DNA of 64,000 bases from Larix kaempferi (GCA_027924585.1 BSBM01000870.1:1426001-1490000), one strand, 5' to 3'; shown: positions 10,918 through 22,402, numbered from the stretch's first letter. Made by a program: numbers and translations. The notes: generated by a model from the letters alone, not told the origin.

Positions 10918-11278
10918 TTATTGCAATGACTGCAGGGACTTGGATCTATGCCGTGATGCTGCATTGCTAGAGCATGATTGGCGATGTGCTGTGCCACAGT
11001 GTGGTCAGCCATACAACAAAGAATGGATTGAAAATGCACTACTCCAAATTGTACGGCAAAGAGAGCGCCTGTACCACGTACAAGATCTTGTATGTTCAAA
11101 GTGTCGCCAAGTGAAGTCATCCCATCTTACTGAGCAATGCAGTTGTGCAGGCTCATTCCTTTGTAAAGATGATCCTAGGGGTTTCCTTAGCAAAATGCAG
11201 GTTTTCCTCAACATTGCAGTTTATCACCAATTCCAACTTCTGAGAGAGTGCATTTCATGGGTTCTAGAGATCCACTAG
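10918..11278 (+). CDS. DNA polymerase epsilon catalytic subunit, terminal exon
   Basis: Begins after ttggttccag and completes the split codon from 9901 (AG|T). It encodes the C-terminal Cys-rich domain: with the preceding exon ICSYCNDCRDLDLCRD, then WRCAVPQC (zinc site A), the helix ENALLQIVRQRERLYHVQD, then LVCSKC and TEQCSCAGSF (site B), and a final helix LNIAVYHQFQLLRECISW ending VLEIH and a stop at 11276-11278. The spacing C-x4-C in site A follows the plant form as I remember it. No stop or frameshift interrupts it, and the splice phase fits, so the gene looks functional. This is the only convincing host gene in the window. Confidence 0.93.
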
Positions 11279-11497
11279 AGCCATTGTCACTCTCAATCCA
11301 TGTTGTAAAATATGAATATATAAAAGCTGTTCAATAATGGGTCAATAGTATCATTGAAGTTTAATAGCATTTAACCTCGTTATATACATGTGTTCATTGA
11401 TTTTTTTGGTTTGGATTGGATTAGATAAAAATTGATTTTATGTAGTCATAGAATTGTTACGAGTATAGTGAGAAAATCGTTATCCATGTAAAAGAGA

Positions 11498-11516
11498 AAT
11501 AAACTACTGCAATAAA
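11498..11516 (+). promoter_or_regulatory. Candidate polyadenylation signals of the Pol epsilon gene
   Basis: Two AATAAA hexamers (11498-11503 and 11511-11516) lie about 220 bp after the stop codon, a plausible 3' UTR length. Plant poly(A) signals are loose, so the end of the transcript is not fixed. Confidence 0.45.
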
Positions 11517-13404
11517 GTATTGTCAATTTACTTTAGAGGAGACTTTATAGTTGTAGAAACTATTTGAAGATTCAGCAAGATAGATATATCAGACTGTTGA
11601 TTCATACATACACCCACACAATACATTCCACATAGACATCTGCAACGAAAATTATAACAAGGTATTTTTAAGGGTGAAATTTGGTCAATTGGTTATTTTT
11701 TGGCCTTTAAAAAGATACATTCATAAATTAGCTATTTTCATTTTAAAAATTCACCTATCCTTTACCTAAAATATTGATAATATTTGTCAAAATTTATAAC
11801 TATTAATAGTAAATTGCATTCTTTTTATTGAATATTAACATACATATCTATATGTATGATTTTTTCAATTCAAAATAATTGCTAAACTATTGTACTTAGG
11901 TATAGTAAATTGTATTCTTTTTATTGAATATTAACTTACATATCTATATGTATGATTTTTTCAATTCAAAATAATTGATAGACTATTGTACTTGGTATTT
12001 TTATTTGAATATTTTCATTGATCACATTGATGTGAATCCAAAAGAACTACTGTTGTGACAGGAGATTTAAGACGACATACAAGTTGAGGTCTATCGATAT
12101 ATTAAGAAAAATAACAAAGATCCCCGAAGAAGATAAAGAGGGCAAGCCAACGATGTTCAACTTTCGGTCGTTGGACTTGAAAATAAATGGGATAAATGCT
12201 GATAAAATAGAAGAAACCAAAGCACCCTCATCTTTGTCTCTCCTAGCAATTTCATATCATATGTAATACACGTCAAATTCTCAAGTCAAGCAAATTGATG
12301 GAAACCTGAAAAGAACATGTTCAGAAGTTGCTGTTCCTGTAAATGTTGAAATTGAGCAAATGGCGAGGTTGCTTTGGTGAGTTGTAAATAAGACCATGGG
12401 GATGACAATTTTTAGTAAACTTGAAGATATATTCAAGTAATGCGTCAGAATCTGAACCAGATTGGAACAGGTTTGCTAAAATCTCACTGTAGTACATTAC
12501 AAATCTTACATATGAAGCATCAAATCCAAATCATTAATGCCAAATATTCGAAGTTTGTTCATATAAAGACGAATACCTATAATTATTACTATGAGGGAAT
12601 ACACAAATATGGAGGCTCTAAAGAATATCTGGAGTCGAAAAGTATCAATCCATTATATAATCAAATCAGTTCATATTCTGCAGTCAGTCTGACTCACTAG
12701 TTTCACTTCAGTGAGCTCAGGAATCTCAAATTTGATTCTTTCTGTGCTTTACTTCACAGCGGCTGTTTTTGATGGTTTTAATGGGCACACCAGTGAACAA
12801 CATAAAGGTTTTTCAATTAGTATCTACCATTGTGCAGCTTATTCCTATTCTAGGTTTTAATTGTGCGATTCCACAATTCTTAGCTGGATTATAGCTCAAG
12901 GGGTGCAGGAGGAAGGGGATATAGATCTTTGCTTCGAAAATAAGTTGAAATGTTGGAAAGTGGAAATTTTCTTGTTGCAGTTTTAATGAAAAAAAAAAAC
13001 TTCACCTATAACCTTTAAGGAATTTTGAATTTTAGCCGTAGAATTTTCTGCCTTAGGACTAATGTAAATTAGAATACAAAGTAACAATGGAGTATAACAA
13101 TTTTATACAAACAGAACCAAACTTCTTGGCAATTTAAGGAGAAAACATACCGAACGCAATGATAAGTTTCAGCCCTTATAGGGCAATTTATCAGCTGATA
13201 ACGAGATCTGAAAATATTCTTTTGCTACATCTAAATATCAGTATAAAAACAGTATGACAATAACAAATTAAACCCTTTATATTCTTCCATTAAAATGGCA
13301 AATCACTTAACAATTTGTCCTTTTACCTATGTCAATCAGCAAGACATGTATAATTGTAAATATGAATGAATGAAGAACATATAGTTGAAATTCAAACTAG
13401 AAAA
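11517..13404. other. 3' flank of Pol epsilon gene; no gene seen
   Basis: AT-rich sequence up to the left end of element A. It contains a 96-bp tandem duplication (reported separately). Short frames at 12084-12266 and 12440-12700 do not resemble known proteins. Confidence 0.4.
11808..11998. repeat. 96-bp tandem duplication
   Basis: agtaaattgcattcttttta at 11808 repeats as agtaaattgtattcttttta at 11904; the two units are almost identical through attgtactt. A local duplication in AT-rich DNA. Confidence 0.85.
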
Positions 13405-15555
13405 TGTTGGACACACCGAGCATACTGAGAGTGGGGGGGGGGGGGAGGGTGAACAGTGTGTATAGCTTTTATTACTTTTTCAACTTTAACAATCAACAAC
13501 TTGTTCAATCTTATGCAGAGTGCATCATTCATTAATGCATTATCACATTATCATTATATCATCAACATTATTAACAATTATAGTTCATCATCACATGTCA
13601 TCATATCATCATCACATAGGAAGCATAACAAAACACAGTACACAAGATTTTTACGTGGAAACCCAAGTCCTGGGGGAAAAACCACGGAAGTCTATATAAT
13701 AATAATTTTTCAGCAACAACTGGAAGAAAGCAACAACCTCCTTTGTTACAAAGACTTCAATTCTCTAGCTACAACTGGAAGGAGGCTACAACCCCTTGAT
13801 TTACAAGCTACAACCTGAAGGAAGCCTTAGCTCCCTAAATTTCCTTGTTCCGTCCTTCCACCCTGATATGAAGATAGAAACTGAACCACAAAATTCACTG
13901 ATCCTACGGACTTGCTATCCAACACATGTACCACACTGCACACTCATTATCACTATTCATCAACTGACCGTTGCTCATCACAACTGTGCCACACTGTTCA
14001 TCAACCTGTACAATCAATCTGTCCAATCTAGCTGTACCAATCAATCTTAGTTGTACCAATCAATCTGTCTGCATAAATCAATCCGTTGTTCACATTATTT
14101 GAATCAATCAATATGAGTTCAACCAACTTTGTACCGGACCACCTACGTCAAACCAACTGCTCATACAACTCAGCCAATTTGAGTTAGACCAACTGCACAT
14201 AAGACAACCTGTGCCAAACTTGTACCAAGCTGCTTGTGTACCTGTGCCAAATTAATCATTTGCCTGTGTCAATCTGTCCATAATTGCTCTATGGGAAACC
14301 TACTTTCTTACTTGGTCAAGATAGAGTTACAACCATGACTTTACTCACCCAATCATACTTAGTTCAATGACATCACAACTATTCTCACAATTTGACAAGC
14401 AACATAGTCAAGCAGAGCTTGACGGACAACTTCAAACAAGCAATCAACAAACTCTCAGACAATCATGTCTTCAACCAACTTGGTCAATGCTATACCACCT
14501 ATGGATACTTTCATCAATATACAGTCTCATACAATGTTAACTAAATCAAATACAGTCAATGGTTTCCCAATACTGGAATGCCAATTACTTAAGATCAATG
14601 TTGTCTTACTAGGTCAATTGTCAATAAAGCAATTACCCAAAACCAATCACATCACAAACCAACCTTTACTTGAAGTTAAATCATCAGCATGCCAATCTTA
14701 CTCAGATAACAATTAAGGCTCATAGTCAACCATTAACAAGTCAATCTTAGGTCAATGACAAACCCTTACAACAATGTCAAGGTCATCTTGTCATGCAATC
14801 AAAGAATACTTTCAACAAATATTGTCAATACCGTTCAAGATGTAATGGAACTTGTCAAATCAATATCAACCCTGGTTAACATACTCATGTCATCACATAA
14901 AGATCACACATATCACTGTCAACAACCATCATTGTCATATCACTTCATCCACTTCAAGATACCAATTTAATCAATCATCTCTATTAAGTCAATATTGTTT
15001 CAGCTTACAAGGTTTCTTTGACAAGGTAATCACTTACAAGGTTTCTTTGACAACTTATCACTTCGATTAGTTTCACAATCACCACTTCAGATGTTTTGAA
15101 AAATCAAGACAGGTTGTAGATAAACTACTTAGGTCAATCCTTAAATGTCAACTTCAATCAAAACAAAATTACTGACTTTTCACTGTGCATGCCTGAGATA
15201 GGGGACAATCTTATTTTTGAAATAGACAGCCTGAAATAGCAGCCCGATTTTATAGAAGTAGGAGACTGTAGCAGCCTGAAATTGCAGAGGGACAGTCCAA
15301 ATTTCCTCAATAAAAACACAGTCCGAATTTCAGAGAAGAAGATGATGTGTTTGTGCTTTGAGTGAGGGCGTGTAGGATATTTATACACATATTCCATAAA
15401 AAATTAATTTTGGGCCGACTTAGCATTGAGGAGTAATAAACTTTCATTTTAATTTCTTCATTGAGCCGACTTGTCAATTTAATTAAATCATTTTATATTT
15501 CTTATATATGAATTTTATTTTTATGCTTCAAGGGTTTGATGCCCTTCCTCTTCTT
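13405..15555 (-). repeat. Element A 3' LTR, left part
   Basis: Starts TGTTGGACAC after the flank gaaaa. Its first 460 bp match 26171-26628, and the sequence at 13867-13945 matches 31712-31793. A long CAATCA/ACCAA-rich low-complexity stretch occupies about 14040-15150. A minus-strand TATA box (TATAAATA) is at 15378-15385. Interrupted at 15555 by element B and resumes at 22922. Confidence 0.8.
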
Positions 15556-16056
15556 TGTTAAGTTTAAACCAAATAGACTAGCAAGATCACTGAAAGAAAC
15601 ATAATCACAAGATAGACACAGAATTTACCCTGGGAAACCCTCATGGGGTAGAAAACCCAGCAAAGCTTTCCTCAATAAGATGACAACCAAAATACAAGAT
15701 GTGCTCAAAGACTTGACCTCCTTCTCTACCTCCTGTGCAGACCTCCCAGACACAAGTGCGCTACTTTTCTGAGTTGTGTAAGTGTGTCAAATGAGGAGCT
15801 CTCCTCCTCTATTTATACTAGTTCCCGACTGACCAAAATCCCTAATGGGGCCGACCTCTCCTGGAGAAGTCTAATAACCCCTAAAATATAAAATCAGGGC
15901 CGACCTCCACATGGTGGGTCTAATAACCCTAGTTACCACAAACCATCGGAGGAATAAACATCTTCGAATACATAATAGAGTCACCTCGGAGGGATGAAAC
16001 ATCTCCGGAATAATAATGTACAAATATAATATTATTAGAAGTTACAATATTCAACA
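15556..16056 (-). repeat. Element B 3' LTR
   Basis: 501 bp, TGTTAAG...TTCAACA. The minus-strand TATA box TATAAATA is intact (15810-15817). Directly preceded on the minus strand by the polypurine tract. Confidence 0.93.
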
Positions 16057-16065
16057 CTCCCCCTT
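16057..16065 (-). other. Element B polypurine tract
   Basis: AAGGGGGAG on the minus strand, directly abutting the 3' LTR; primes plus-strand DNA synthesis. Confidence 0.85.
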
Positions 16066-16202
16066 AACGAGAAGGATATTATAACAACATCTGTAGGAGC
16101 AAGGAGTCATCGACTACATCATACATGAGACATCTATAAATCATCGGAAGCTTTCTTCAATTCATCATCATCAATAACTCAACCAGTTACTGGAATATCA
16201 AC

Positions 16203-16430
16203 ATCATCAGCATCGTCATCACACGATCATCGGCATCGTCATCACACGATCATCGACATCATCATCATATGATCATCATCGTCGTCACATGATCATCAGC
16301 ATCGTCATCACACGATCATCAGCATCGTCATCATATGATCATCATCGTCATCACACGATCATCAACGTCATCACACGATCATCAGCATTGTCATCAGATG
16401 ATCATCATCGTCGTCACACGATCATCAGTA
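16203..16430. repeat. Short tandem array, ATCATC/CATCGTCATC type (array a of element B)
   Basis: About nine irregular 24-27-bp units of the form catcgtcatcacacgatcat. Matches in kind and position the 30-bp array of element E (50014-50264): both sit between RNase H and the PPT. Confidence 0.8.
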
Positions 16431-16561
16431 TCTGGATCGATCTACAGCATACTCTACAATACACACGATCATATTACAGGATGATCAATCCCGCTCTCTT
16501 TAGGACATAGGTCCATGGATGATACAATCCAGATCAAGTTCCAGGATGATCAGTCCTTATC

Positions 16562-17090
16562 ACTTTAAGACAAGTCTCATGTCTAGGGACGATGCAATCC
16601 CATCACGTACATTTTGAACCCAGTTCATGGACGATGCAGTCCTCACACGTACCTTTAAGACAAGTCTCATGTCTAGGGATGATGCAATCCCATCACGTAC
16701 ATTTTGAACCCAGTTCATGGACGATGCAGTCCTCACACGTACCTTTAAGACAAGTCTCATGTCTAGGGATGATGCAATCCCATCACGTACATTTTGAACC
16801 CAGTTCATGGACGATGCAGTCCTCACACGTACCTTTAAGACAAGTCTCATGTCTAGGGATGATGCAATCCCATCACGTACATTTTGAACCCAGTTCATGG
16901 ACGATGCAGTCCTCACACGTACCTTTAAGACAAGTCTCATGTCTAGGGATGATGCAATCCCATCACGTACATTTTGAACCCAGTTCATGGACGATGCAAT
17001 CCTCACACGTACCTTTAAGACAATTCTCATGTCTAGGGATGATGCAATCCCATCACGTACATTTTGAACCTAGTTCAGGGACGATGCAGT
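16562..17090. repeat. 90-bp higher-order tandem array (array b of element B)
   Basis: The word gatgcaatcc recurs exactly every 90 bp at 16591, 16681, 16771, 16861, 16951 and 17041. Each 90-bp unit is itself two related halves of 42 and 48 bp, both opening gatgca(a/g)tcc, so it is a dimeric higher-order repeat. Units are almost identical, which suggests recent amplification. Because 90 is divisible by three, long open frames appear on both strands; these are by-products and not proteins. Confidence 0.93.
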
Positions 17091-17134
17091 CCTATCTTCA
17101 ATTCTCGGAGACATCAGTCTACGGCTCAATTCTG

Positions 17135-17555
17135 GGACTGAGGTCCGGGGAAGATGCAATCCCCTACCTGTTCATTCAGGACTTCATTCTCGGAGACATC
17201 ATGTCTACGGCTCTCTTTAGGACTGAAGTCCAGGGATTATCCAATCCTCACATGTCCACCAAGGACTTCATTCTCGAAGACATATGCCTACGGCTCTCTT
17301 TAGGACTGAAGTCCAGGGATGATCCAATCCTCACATGTCCACCAAGGACTTCATTCTCGAAGACATATGCCTACGGCTCTCTTTAGAACATATGTTCAAG
17401 GATGATGCAATCCTTCTTCTTTCTCGGAGACATCTGTCTACGACTCACTTTAGAACGTGTGTTCAAGGATGATGCAATCCTTCTTCTTTCTCAGAGACAT
17501 CTGTCTACGGCTCACTTTAGAACGTATGTTCAAGGATGATGCAATCCTCACATGT
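17135..17555. repeat. 82-bp and 67-bp tandem units (array c of element B)
   Basis: Units starting ggactgaagtcc at about 17135, 17220 and 17302 (82-85 bp), then two 67-bp units from 17401 and 17468 starting gatgatgcaatcc. The 82-bp monomer has the same length and related sequence as array c of element E (49279-49606). Confidence 0.8.
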
Positions 17556-17579
17556 ATCCTCATCAATACAGGTACAAGT

Positions 17580-17892
17580 ATCCTCAACCATACAAGTACA
17601 TTAATCAATACATGTATCATCAAAAGTATGTATTCTCACCAATACATCTATCATCAAAACATGTATTCTTACTAATACATATATCATCAAAAGCATGTAT
17701 TCTCACTAATACATATATCATCAAAAGCATGTATTCTCACTAATACATCTATCAAAAGCATGTATTCTCACTAATACATCTATCATCAAAACATGTATTC
17801 TTACTAATACATCTATCAAAAGCATGTATTCTCACTAATACATCTATCATCAAAAGCATGTATTTTCACCAATACATCTATCATCAAAAGTA
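17580..17892. repeat. 34-bp tandem array (array d of element B)
   Basis: About nine units of catgtattctcactaataca plus tctatcatcaaaag, some shortened. It begins the non-coding 3' region that follows the RNase H stop of element B. Confidence 0.85.
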
Positions 17893-18017
17893 AAAAATAA
17901 GTATTCTAAGTATAAGAGTCCTAAATCTAAATATTTCTAAGTATCCAGGTGTAGTAAACAGGTATCCTCATCATCGACATTGCTGTCGATGAGACAATCT
18001 CATCATCAGTGACTATA

Positions 18018-18677
18018 CTACTCCCCCTTTCGAGGAGGGTCCTTTTGAATTACACCAAGGTTGTCTCGAAAGTATTCACATTTCACTCGAGACAGAGGTT
18101 TGGTCAAGATATCAGCAATTTGATCCTCAGTGCTCACATACTCGAGCTTGATAGCTCCTCTCTGCACCATATCTCGTATATAAAAGTATCGGATCTCTAT
18201 GTGTTTTGACTTATCGTGGAATACCGGATTTTCTGTCATCTTAATGCAGCTTTGATTGTCACACATAATCACAGTGGGATCCATTTCTAAGTCAAACACT
18301 CCAGATAATAGCTTTCGAAGCCACACTGCTTCACAGCTGGCAGAGTAGGCAGCTATATATTCTGCTTCAGCAGTACTGAGAGCCACACTAGATTGTTTCT
18401 TGCTGAACCATGAGATCATGGCAGATCCAAGACCATAACATCCACCTGATGTACTCTTTCTGTCTGAGACACTTCCTGCCCAATCAGAATCTGAGTAACC
18501 ATGTAATCTGAGTTCATGACCTCCAAGATAATATAGACCAAAATCTAATGTACGTTTTAGGTACCTCATTACATGCTTTGCAGCTATTAAGTGAACCTTT
18601 CTAGGTTCTACTAGATACTGACTTAGGGTATTTACATCAAAGCATATATCTGTCCTAGTATTTGTTAAATACATCAT
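18018..18677 (-). pseudogene. Element B pol, RNase H domain (frameshifted from RT)
   Basis: 219 codons forming the C-terminal part of the copia polyprotein. The RNase H acidic residues are visible: D63/D65 in YSDSDWAG, E104/E106 in STAEAEY and D140 in CDNQS, then HDKSKHIE and the end motif DQIADILTKPL. It is the continuation of the 865-codon frame: a single T missing at about 18666 (GGGTCATGATG where element E has GGGTCATTGATG) closes the first frame and shifts the second. It would degrade the RNA strand during cDNA synthesis if made in frame. Confidence 0.93.
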
Positions 18678-21271
18678 GACCCAATGATTTGTCTATATAG
18701 AGTTAGGTCCACTAATTCCGATGAGTCATTAACTAATAACTTCAAGTTGGTGTCCATGGGAGTGGCCATGGCTTTACACTCCAACATATCAAATCTTTTT
18801 AGAATCTCCACAACATACTTACCTTGATTTAAAAAGATTCCTTTTGGTTCTTGCCATACTTCTAGACCTAAGAAGTAGTGCATTAATCCGAGATCTTTCA
18901 TCTCGAATTCTGAAGAAAGCTTCTTCTTGCTTTCAATAATTTGTTTCTCATTTCCGGTTAGAAATAGATCATCTACATATAACAATAGTATAACTGGTTC
19001 ATCATCCATCACTTTGAGATAAAGATTGGGGTTAGCTTTACTCTTGGTAAAGCCCATGCTTGTTAAGAAATTGTCAATCCTTCCGTACCAAGCCCTGGGA
19101 GCTTGCTTCAATCCATATAATGCCTTTTTCAGTTTGCATACATGAGTTCTCCCATCTTTAACCTCAAACCCTTGTGGTTGCTCTATGTACACTTCTTCTT
19201 CAATTACACCATTCAGAAAAGTTGTCTTAACATCCATTTGGTGTAATTTCCACTTCATCATAGATGCAAGTGCCATGATAGTTCTAATTGAAGTATACCT
19301 AGCAACTGGTGCAAATGTTTCTTCATAGTCAATTCCCTCCTTCTGAGAGAATCCTCTGGCTACAAATCTTGCCTTGTATTTTTCAATGCTACCATCTGCA
19401 GCATGTTTTATCTTGAAAATCCATTTGGAAGAAACCACACTTTTATCTTTTGGTTTGGGAACTACATCCCAAACATCATTTTTCATTATTGACTGATATT
19501 CTTCTGTCATTGCTTCTACCCATTCTTTCTTCTGAGCTGCCTCTTCATAGCTAGTAGGTTGTTGATCCACAAGATCACACATCAAGGCCATATAGTTGGA
19601 CACTAGCTTTGGTTTCTTTCTTTCTCTAGTGGAGCCTTCAGGAGCTCCATATCTTTCAGCTCCTTGAATAATATCTCTTGCCCATGCTGGCCTTCTTTTC
19701 TTAGATAAATCTGTAATAGGAGGTTCTTGTGGTTCCAACATGTCATGATCCTCTGGTGAATCATCTTCAGGGATGTGCACAGCCTCTGTGATTCTAGGAG
19801 GTGTATCTTCTTCATAGATTTCTTCAAGTTGGCACTTCCTGAATTTCTTGAGAGCTGCTTCTTCATCAAATGTTACATCTCTACTTATTTCTATATGATG
19901 AAAACCTGGTATGTAAATTCTGAAGGCTTTGGATGATTCACAATAACCAATAAATATTCCCTTCTTACCAGAAGGATCCAACTTGGTTATCTTTTCTTTT
20001 GAAATGTGGATGTACACAGGACACCCAAATATTTTGAGATGACTTACCTCAGGCTTCTTTCCTGTAAACACTTCTTCTGGAGTTTTGAATTCAAGAGCAC
20101 TATGGGATAGTCTATTTTGCACATAGACTGCTGTCCTAGCTGCTTCAGCCCATAGATACATGGGTAGATCTTGGTCATGTATCATAGTCTTTACAGCTTC
20201 CATCATGGTTTTATTTTTCCTCTCAGCAACCCCATTTTGTTGGGGATTGTAGGGAGTGGTTAGTTCCCTCTTAATTCTGGCTTCTTTACAAAAGTCTTCA
20301 AATTCCTTTGAAGTATATTCTCCACCATTATCTGTTCTGAGAATCTTGATTTTCTTTTCTGAGAGATTTTCTATTAGGGCCTTGAATTCTTTGAATTTTC
20401 CAAAGACTTCATTCTTACCTTTTAGAAAGTATATCCAAGTCTTCCTTGAATAGTCATCAATGAATGAGAGATAGTACTCAAACCCACTTAAGGAAGTGGT
20501 GGGCATTGGTCCACATACATCTGAGTGTATTAGCTCCAAAATGTTCTTAGTCTTTGTTTCACTCTTTGGAAAAGGGTTCTTGACATTCTTCCCTTTCTTA
20601 CAACCTTTACATGAGCCATTATGATCAACCTTCAAATCTGGTAATCCTATGACCACCTTGCTTACATAGGGTAAGGCTTTGTAGTTAATGTGAGCTAGTC
20701 TTCTATGCCATAGCTCACTGGGGCTAGAGGTTTCATGAGTAAGGGAAACTTCTGGATGTCCCTTGAGCTTATAGAGACCTCCTTCTTCTTCACCAATGAC
20801 AACTGCATCTTCAATTGATTTTCCTTTGGACCACATGAGTGCTTGTCCATATATGAAAGCCTCTCTAAAAGCTTTCTTATCTAGTGCTGAGATAGAGAGT
20901 AGGTTCTTCTTTAAACCTGGTACATATAGAACTTCTTTCATTTTCAAGGGTGTTCCAGAATCAAGCTTGTAGCTTGCTTCACCAATTCCCTTGATGGGAT
21001 ATTGATAATCATCTCCTAGAGATACCTTTTGTGGTGAAGACTTTTCTTCAAGTCTTGAGAGAGTTTTCTTTTGACCTGTCATGTGCTTTGAAGCACCACT
21101 ATCAATGAGCCATGTATCTTCTCTAGGAGACACAGATCCAGAGAGTGCAGAAAATAAGACATATTCTTCTGGATCTTCTTTATTTACTTTAGATCTTTTC
21201 CTTCGAGGCCTTTCCTCTTCTTCTTCTTTTTCTTCTTCTCCTACTTCTTCTTCACTATCATCTTCTGCCAT
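18674..21271 (-). CDS. Element B pol: protease, integrase, reverse transcriptase
   Basis: 865 codons. After an acidic/basic linker (1-50) comes the aspartic protease motif DSGA (57-60). The integrase zinc-binding HHCC follows (H189, H194, C220, C223), then the integrase core D251, D314 and E350. After the integrase C-terminal region (about 405-470) come the RT motifs MDVKTTFLNG (679-688) and YVDD (765-768). The order PR-IN-RT is diagnostic of Ty1/copia. The upstream gag frame is the same frame, separated by one TAA and 14 codons, so the ATG chosen at 21271 is only the first after that stop. The natural product was probably a gag-pol fusion. The frame ends at a one-base deletion before RNase H. 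Confidence 0.93.
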   Translation of the reverse strand: MAEDDSEEEVGEEEKEEEEERPRRKRSKVNKEDPEEYVLFSALSGSVSPREDTWLIDSGASKHMTGQKKTLSRLEEKSSPQKVSLGDDYQYPIKGIGEASYKLDSGTPLKMKEVLYVPGLKKNLLSISALDKKAFREAFIYGQALMWSKGKSIEDAVVIGEEEGGLYKLKGHPEVSLTHETSSPSELWHRRLAHINYKALPYVSKVVIGLPDLKVDHNGSCKGCKKGKNVKNPFPKSETKTKNILELIHSDVCGPMPTTSLSGFEYYLSFIDDYSRKTWIYFLKGKNEVFGKFKEFKALIENLSEKKIKILRTDNGGEYTSKEFEDFCKEARIKRELTTPYNPQQNGVAERKNKTMMEAVKTMIHDQDLPMYLWAEAARTAVYVQNRLSHSALEFKTPEEVFTGKKPEVSHLKIFGCPVYIHISKEKITKLDPSGKKGIFIGYCESSKAFRIYIPGFHHIEISRDVTFDEEAALKKFRKCQLEEIYEEDTPPRITEAVHIPEDDSPEDHDMLEPQEPPITDLSKKRRPAWARDIIQGAERYGAPEGSTRERKKPKLVSNYMALMCDLVDQQPTSYEEAAQKKEWVEAMTEEYQSIMKNDVWDVVPKPKDKSVVSSKWIFKIKHAADGSIEKYKARFVARGFSQKEGIDYEETFAPVARYTSIRTIMALASMMKWKLHQMDVKTTFLNGVIEEEVYIEQPQGFEVKDGRTHVCKLKKALYGLKQAPRAWYGRIDNFLTSMGFTKSKANPNLYLKVMDDEPVILLLYVDDLFLTGNEKQIIESKKKLSSEFEMKDLGLMHYFLGLEVWQEPKGIFLNQGKYVVEILKRFDMLECKAMATPMDTNLKLLVNDSSELVDLTLYRQIIGS

Positions 21272-21313
21272 ATGTGCATGATGTCTTTTATGAACAAACT
21301 TCTTCTTCTTCTT

Positions 21314-22096
21314 TTATGGTAAAGTACAGTCTCTAGCATAGTGTCCTAGTTTAAGACAATTATAACATTGGACTGTGGAGAGGTCTCTTTCTGAGTTTGT
21401 TCCTCCTTTCCTTTTGAATCTATGAGAGGGTTGAGACTTTTTGTGGTTCACTTTCTTGAAGTGACCCCTTTTTCCTCTTTTGGTGTGGGTGGCCAAGGCT
21501 TGGTCATCCTCTTTGAGAAGAGCTTCTGTGTTGGCTACCTTAGCCTCTTCTTGAACACAATCCTCCCATACTACATCAAACTTCATGCTTTCTTTTCTGG
21601 CACACATAGTTTGTATGAATGATTCCCAAGGTCTAGTGAGACCATTTAGAGCAGTCATCACAAGTTCATCTTCATCAAGAGTATCACCAATGGCATCTAG
21701 TTGCTCCTTGACTTGGGAGACCCTTGAGAAGTAGTCTTGAATGGATTCTCCTTTGTGCATCTTGGTACTCTTCAACTGAGTCCTTAGGTTCATCTTCCTA
21801 TTGATGTTCTTTCCTTCATACATTCTTCCTAGGGCATCATACATTTCCTTTGGAGTCTTCTTGGAGGCCACTTGGGGAATCAATTGGTCTTTAATAGAAT
21901 CAGCAATGATTTTCTTTGCCCTAATCAAATCCTTCCTATGCTTCGCTTTGGCTTCATCTCCTTCAGGTTTTGCAACTTCATCCTTGACATAATGAGCAAG
22001 ATCATTCTCTTCAAGAATGAGACCAATTCTGTATTTCCACGCCCGGAAATTTTCTATACCTTCTAGCTTGTCTTCAAGCTTAGTGCTTGGAGCCAT
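21314..22096 (-). CDS. Element B gag (capsid/nucleocapsid)
   Basis: 260 codons. It starts MAPSTKLEDKLEGIENFRAW about 320 bp inside the 5' LTR, as is usual for copia gag. Residues 15-190 have the UBN2-type copia gag fold pattern (W20, then LxxIP-like QLIPQV, then LTALNGL and PWESF). A basic linker and one CCHC zinc knuckle (CYNCLKLGHYARDC, 244-257) follow. It would form the virus-like particle and bind RNA. It ends in TAA three codons after the knuckle and is in frame with pol. Confidence 0.93.
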   Translation of the reverse strand: MAPSTKLEDKLEGIENFRAWKYRIGLILEENDLAHYVKDEVAKPEGDEAKAKHRKDLIRAKKIIADSIKDQLIPQVASKKTPKEMYDALGRMYEGKNINRKMNLRTQLKSTKMHKGESIQDYFSRVSQVKEQLDAIGDTLDEDELVMTALNGLTRPWESFIQTMCARKESMKFDVVWEDCVQEEAKVANTEALLKEDDQALATHTKRGKRGHFKKVNHKKSQPSHRFKRKGGTNSERDLSTVQCYNCLKLGHYARDCTLP

Positions 22097-22402
22097 CTTC
22101 TCTTGGGGTAGTCCAAGAGATAAGAGATAGAGTAGTACTTACCCGGAAATTTTAACTTTTAACTTTTCTGGAACCGCAACAGAATTTCTGGTTTATCGCA
22201 CTTTTGGTAAAACTAGGGTTTGACTTTCCCAGAGTTCTACCCAACCAAAAACTTTGATCCAAGGCTCAAAAGATAGATCTTTAGAAGGTCTAATCAACCA
22301 TGCAACCAGAATCCAAAAATACTAACTTTTTGTAGAAACCCTAATTTTGGGAGAGAGAGAGAAATATAATTTCACCTTGTGAAAGATGTTCTATTCAGGC
22401 TA

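Noticed and set aside
12084-12266. 60-codon frame downstream of Pol epsilon as a possible extra exon
   Set aside because: The Pol epsilon reading frame already ends with its normal C-terminus at 11278, and the short frame shows no known motif.
13456-13818. 120-codon frame repeated at 26259-26576
   Set aside because: It lies within the two LTR copies of element A; similarity is due to the LTR and not to a gene pair.
16592-17386. 264-codon open frame (+) and a 156-codon frame on the opposite strand
   Set aside because: Both arise from the 90-bp tandem array inside element B's non-coding 3' region; no protein family and no start context.
16203-17892. CRISPR-like regular repeats
   Set aside because: The units are contiguous tandem repeats without unique spacers and lie inside a plant retrotransposon.
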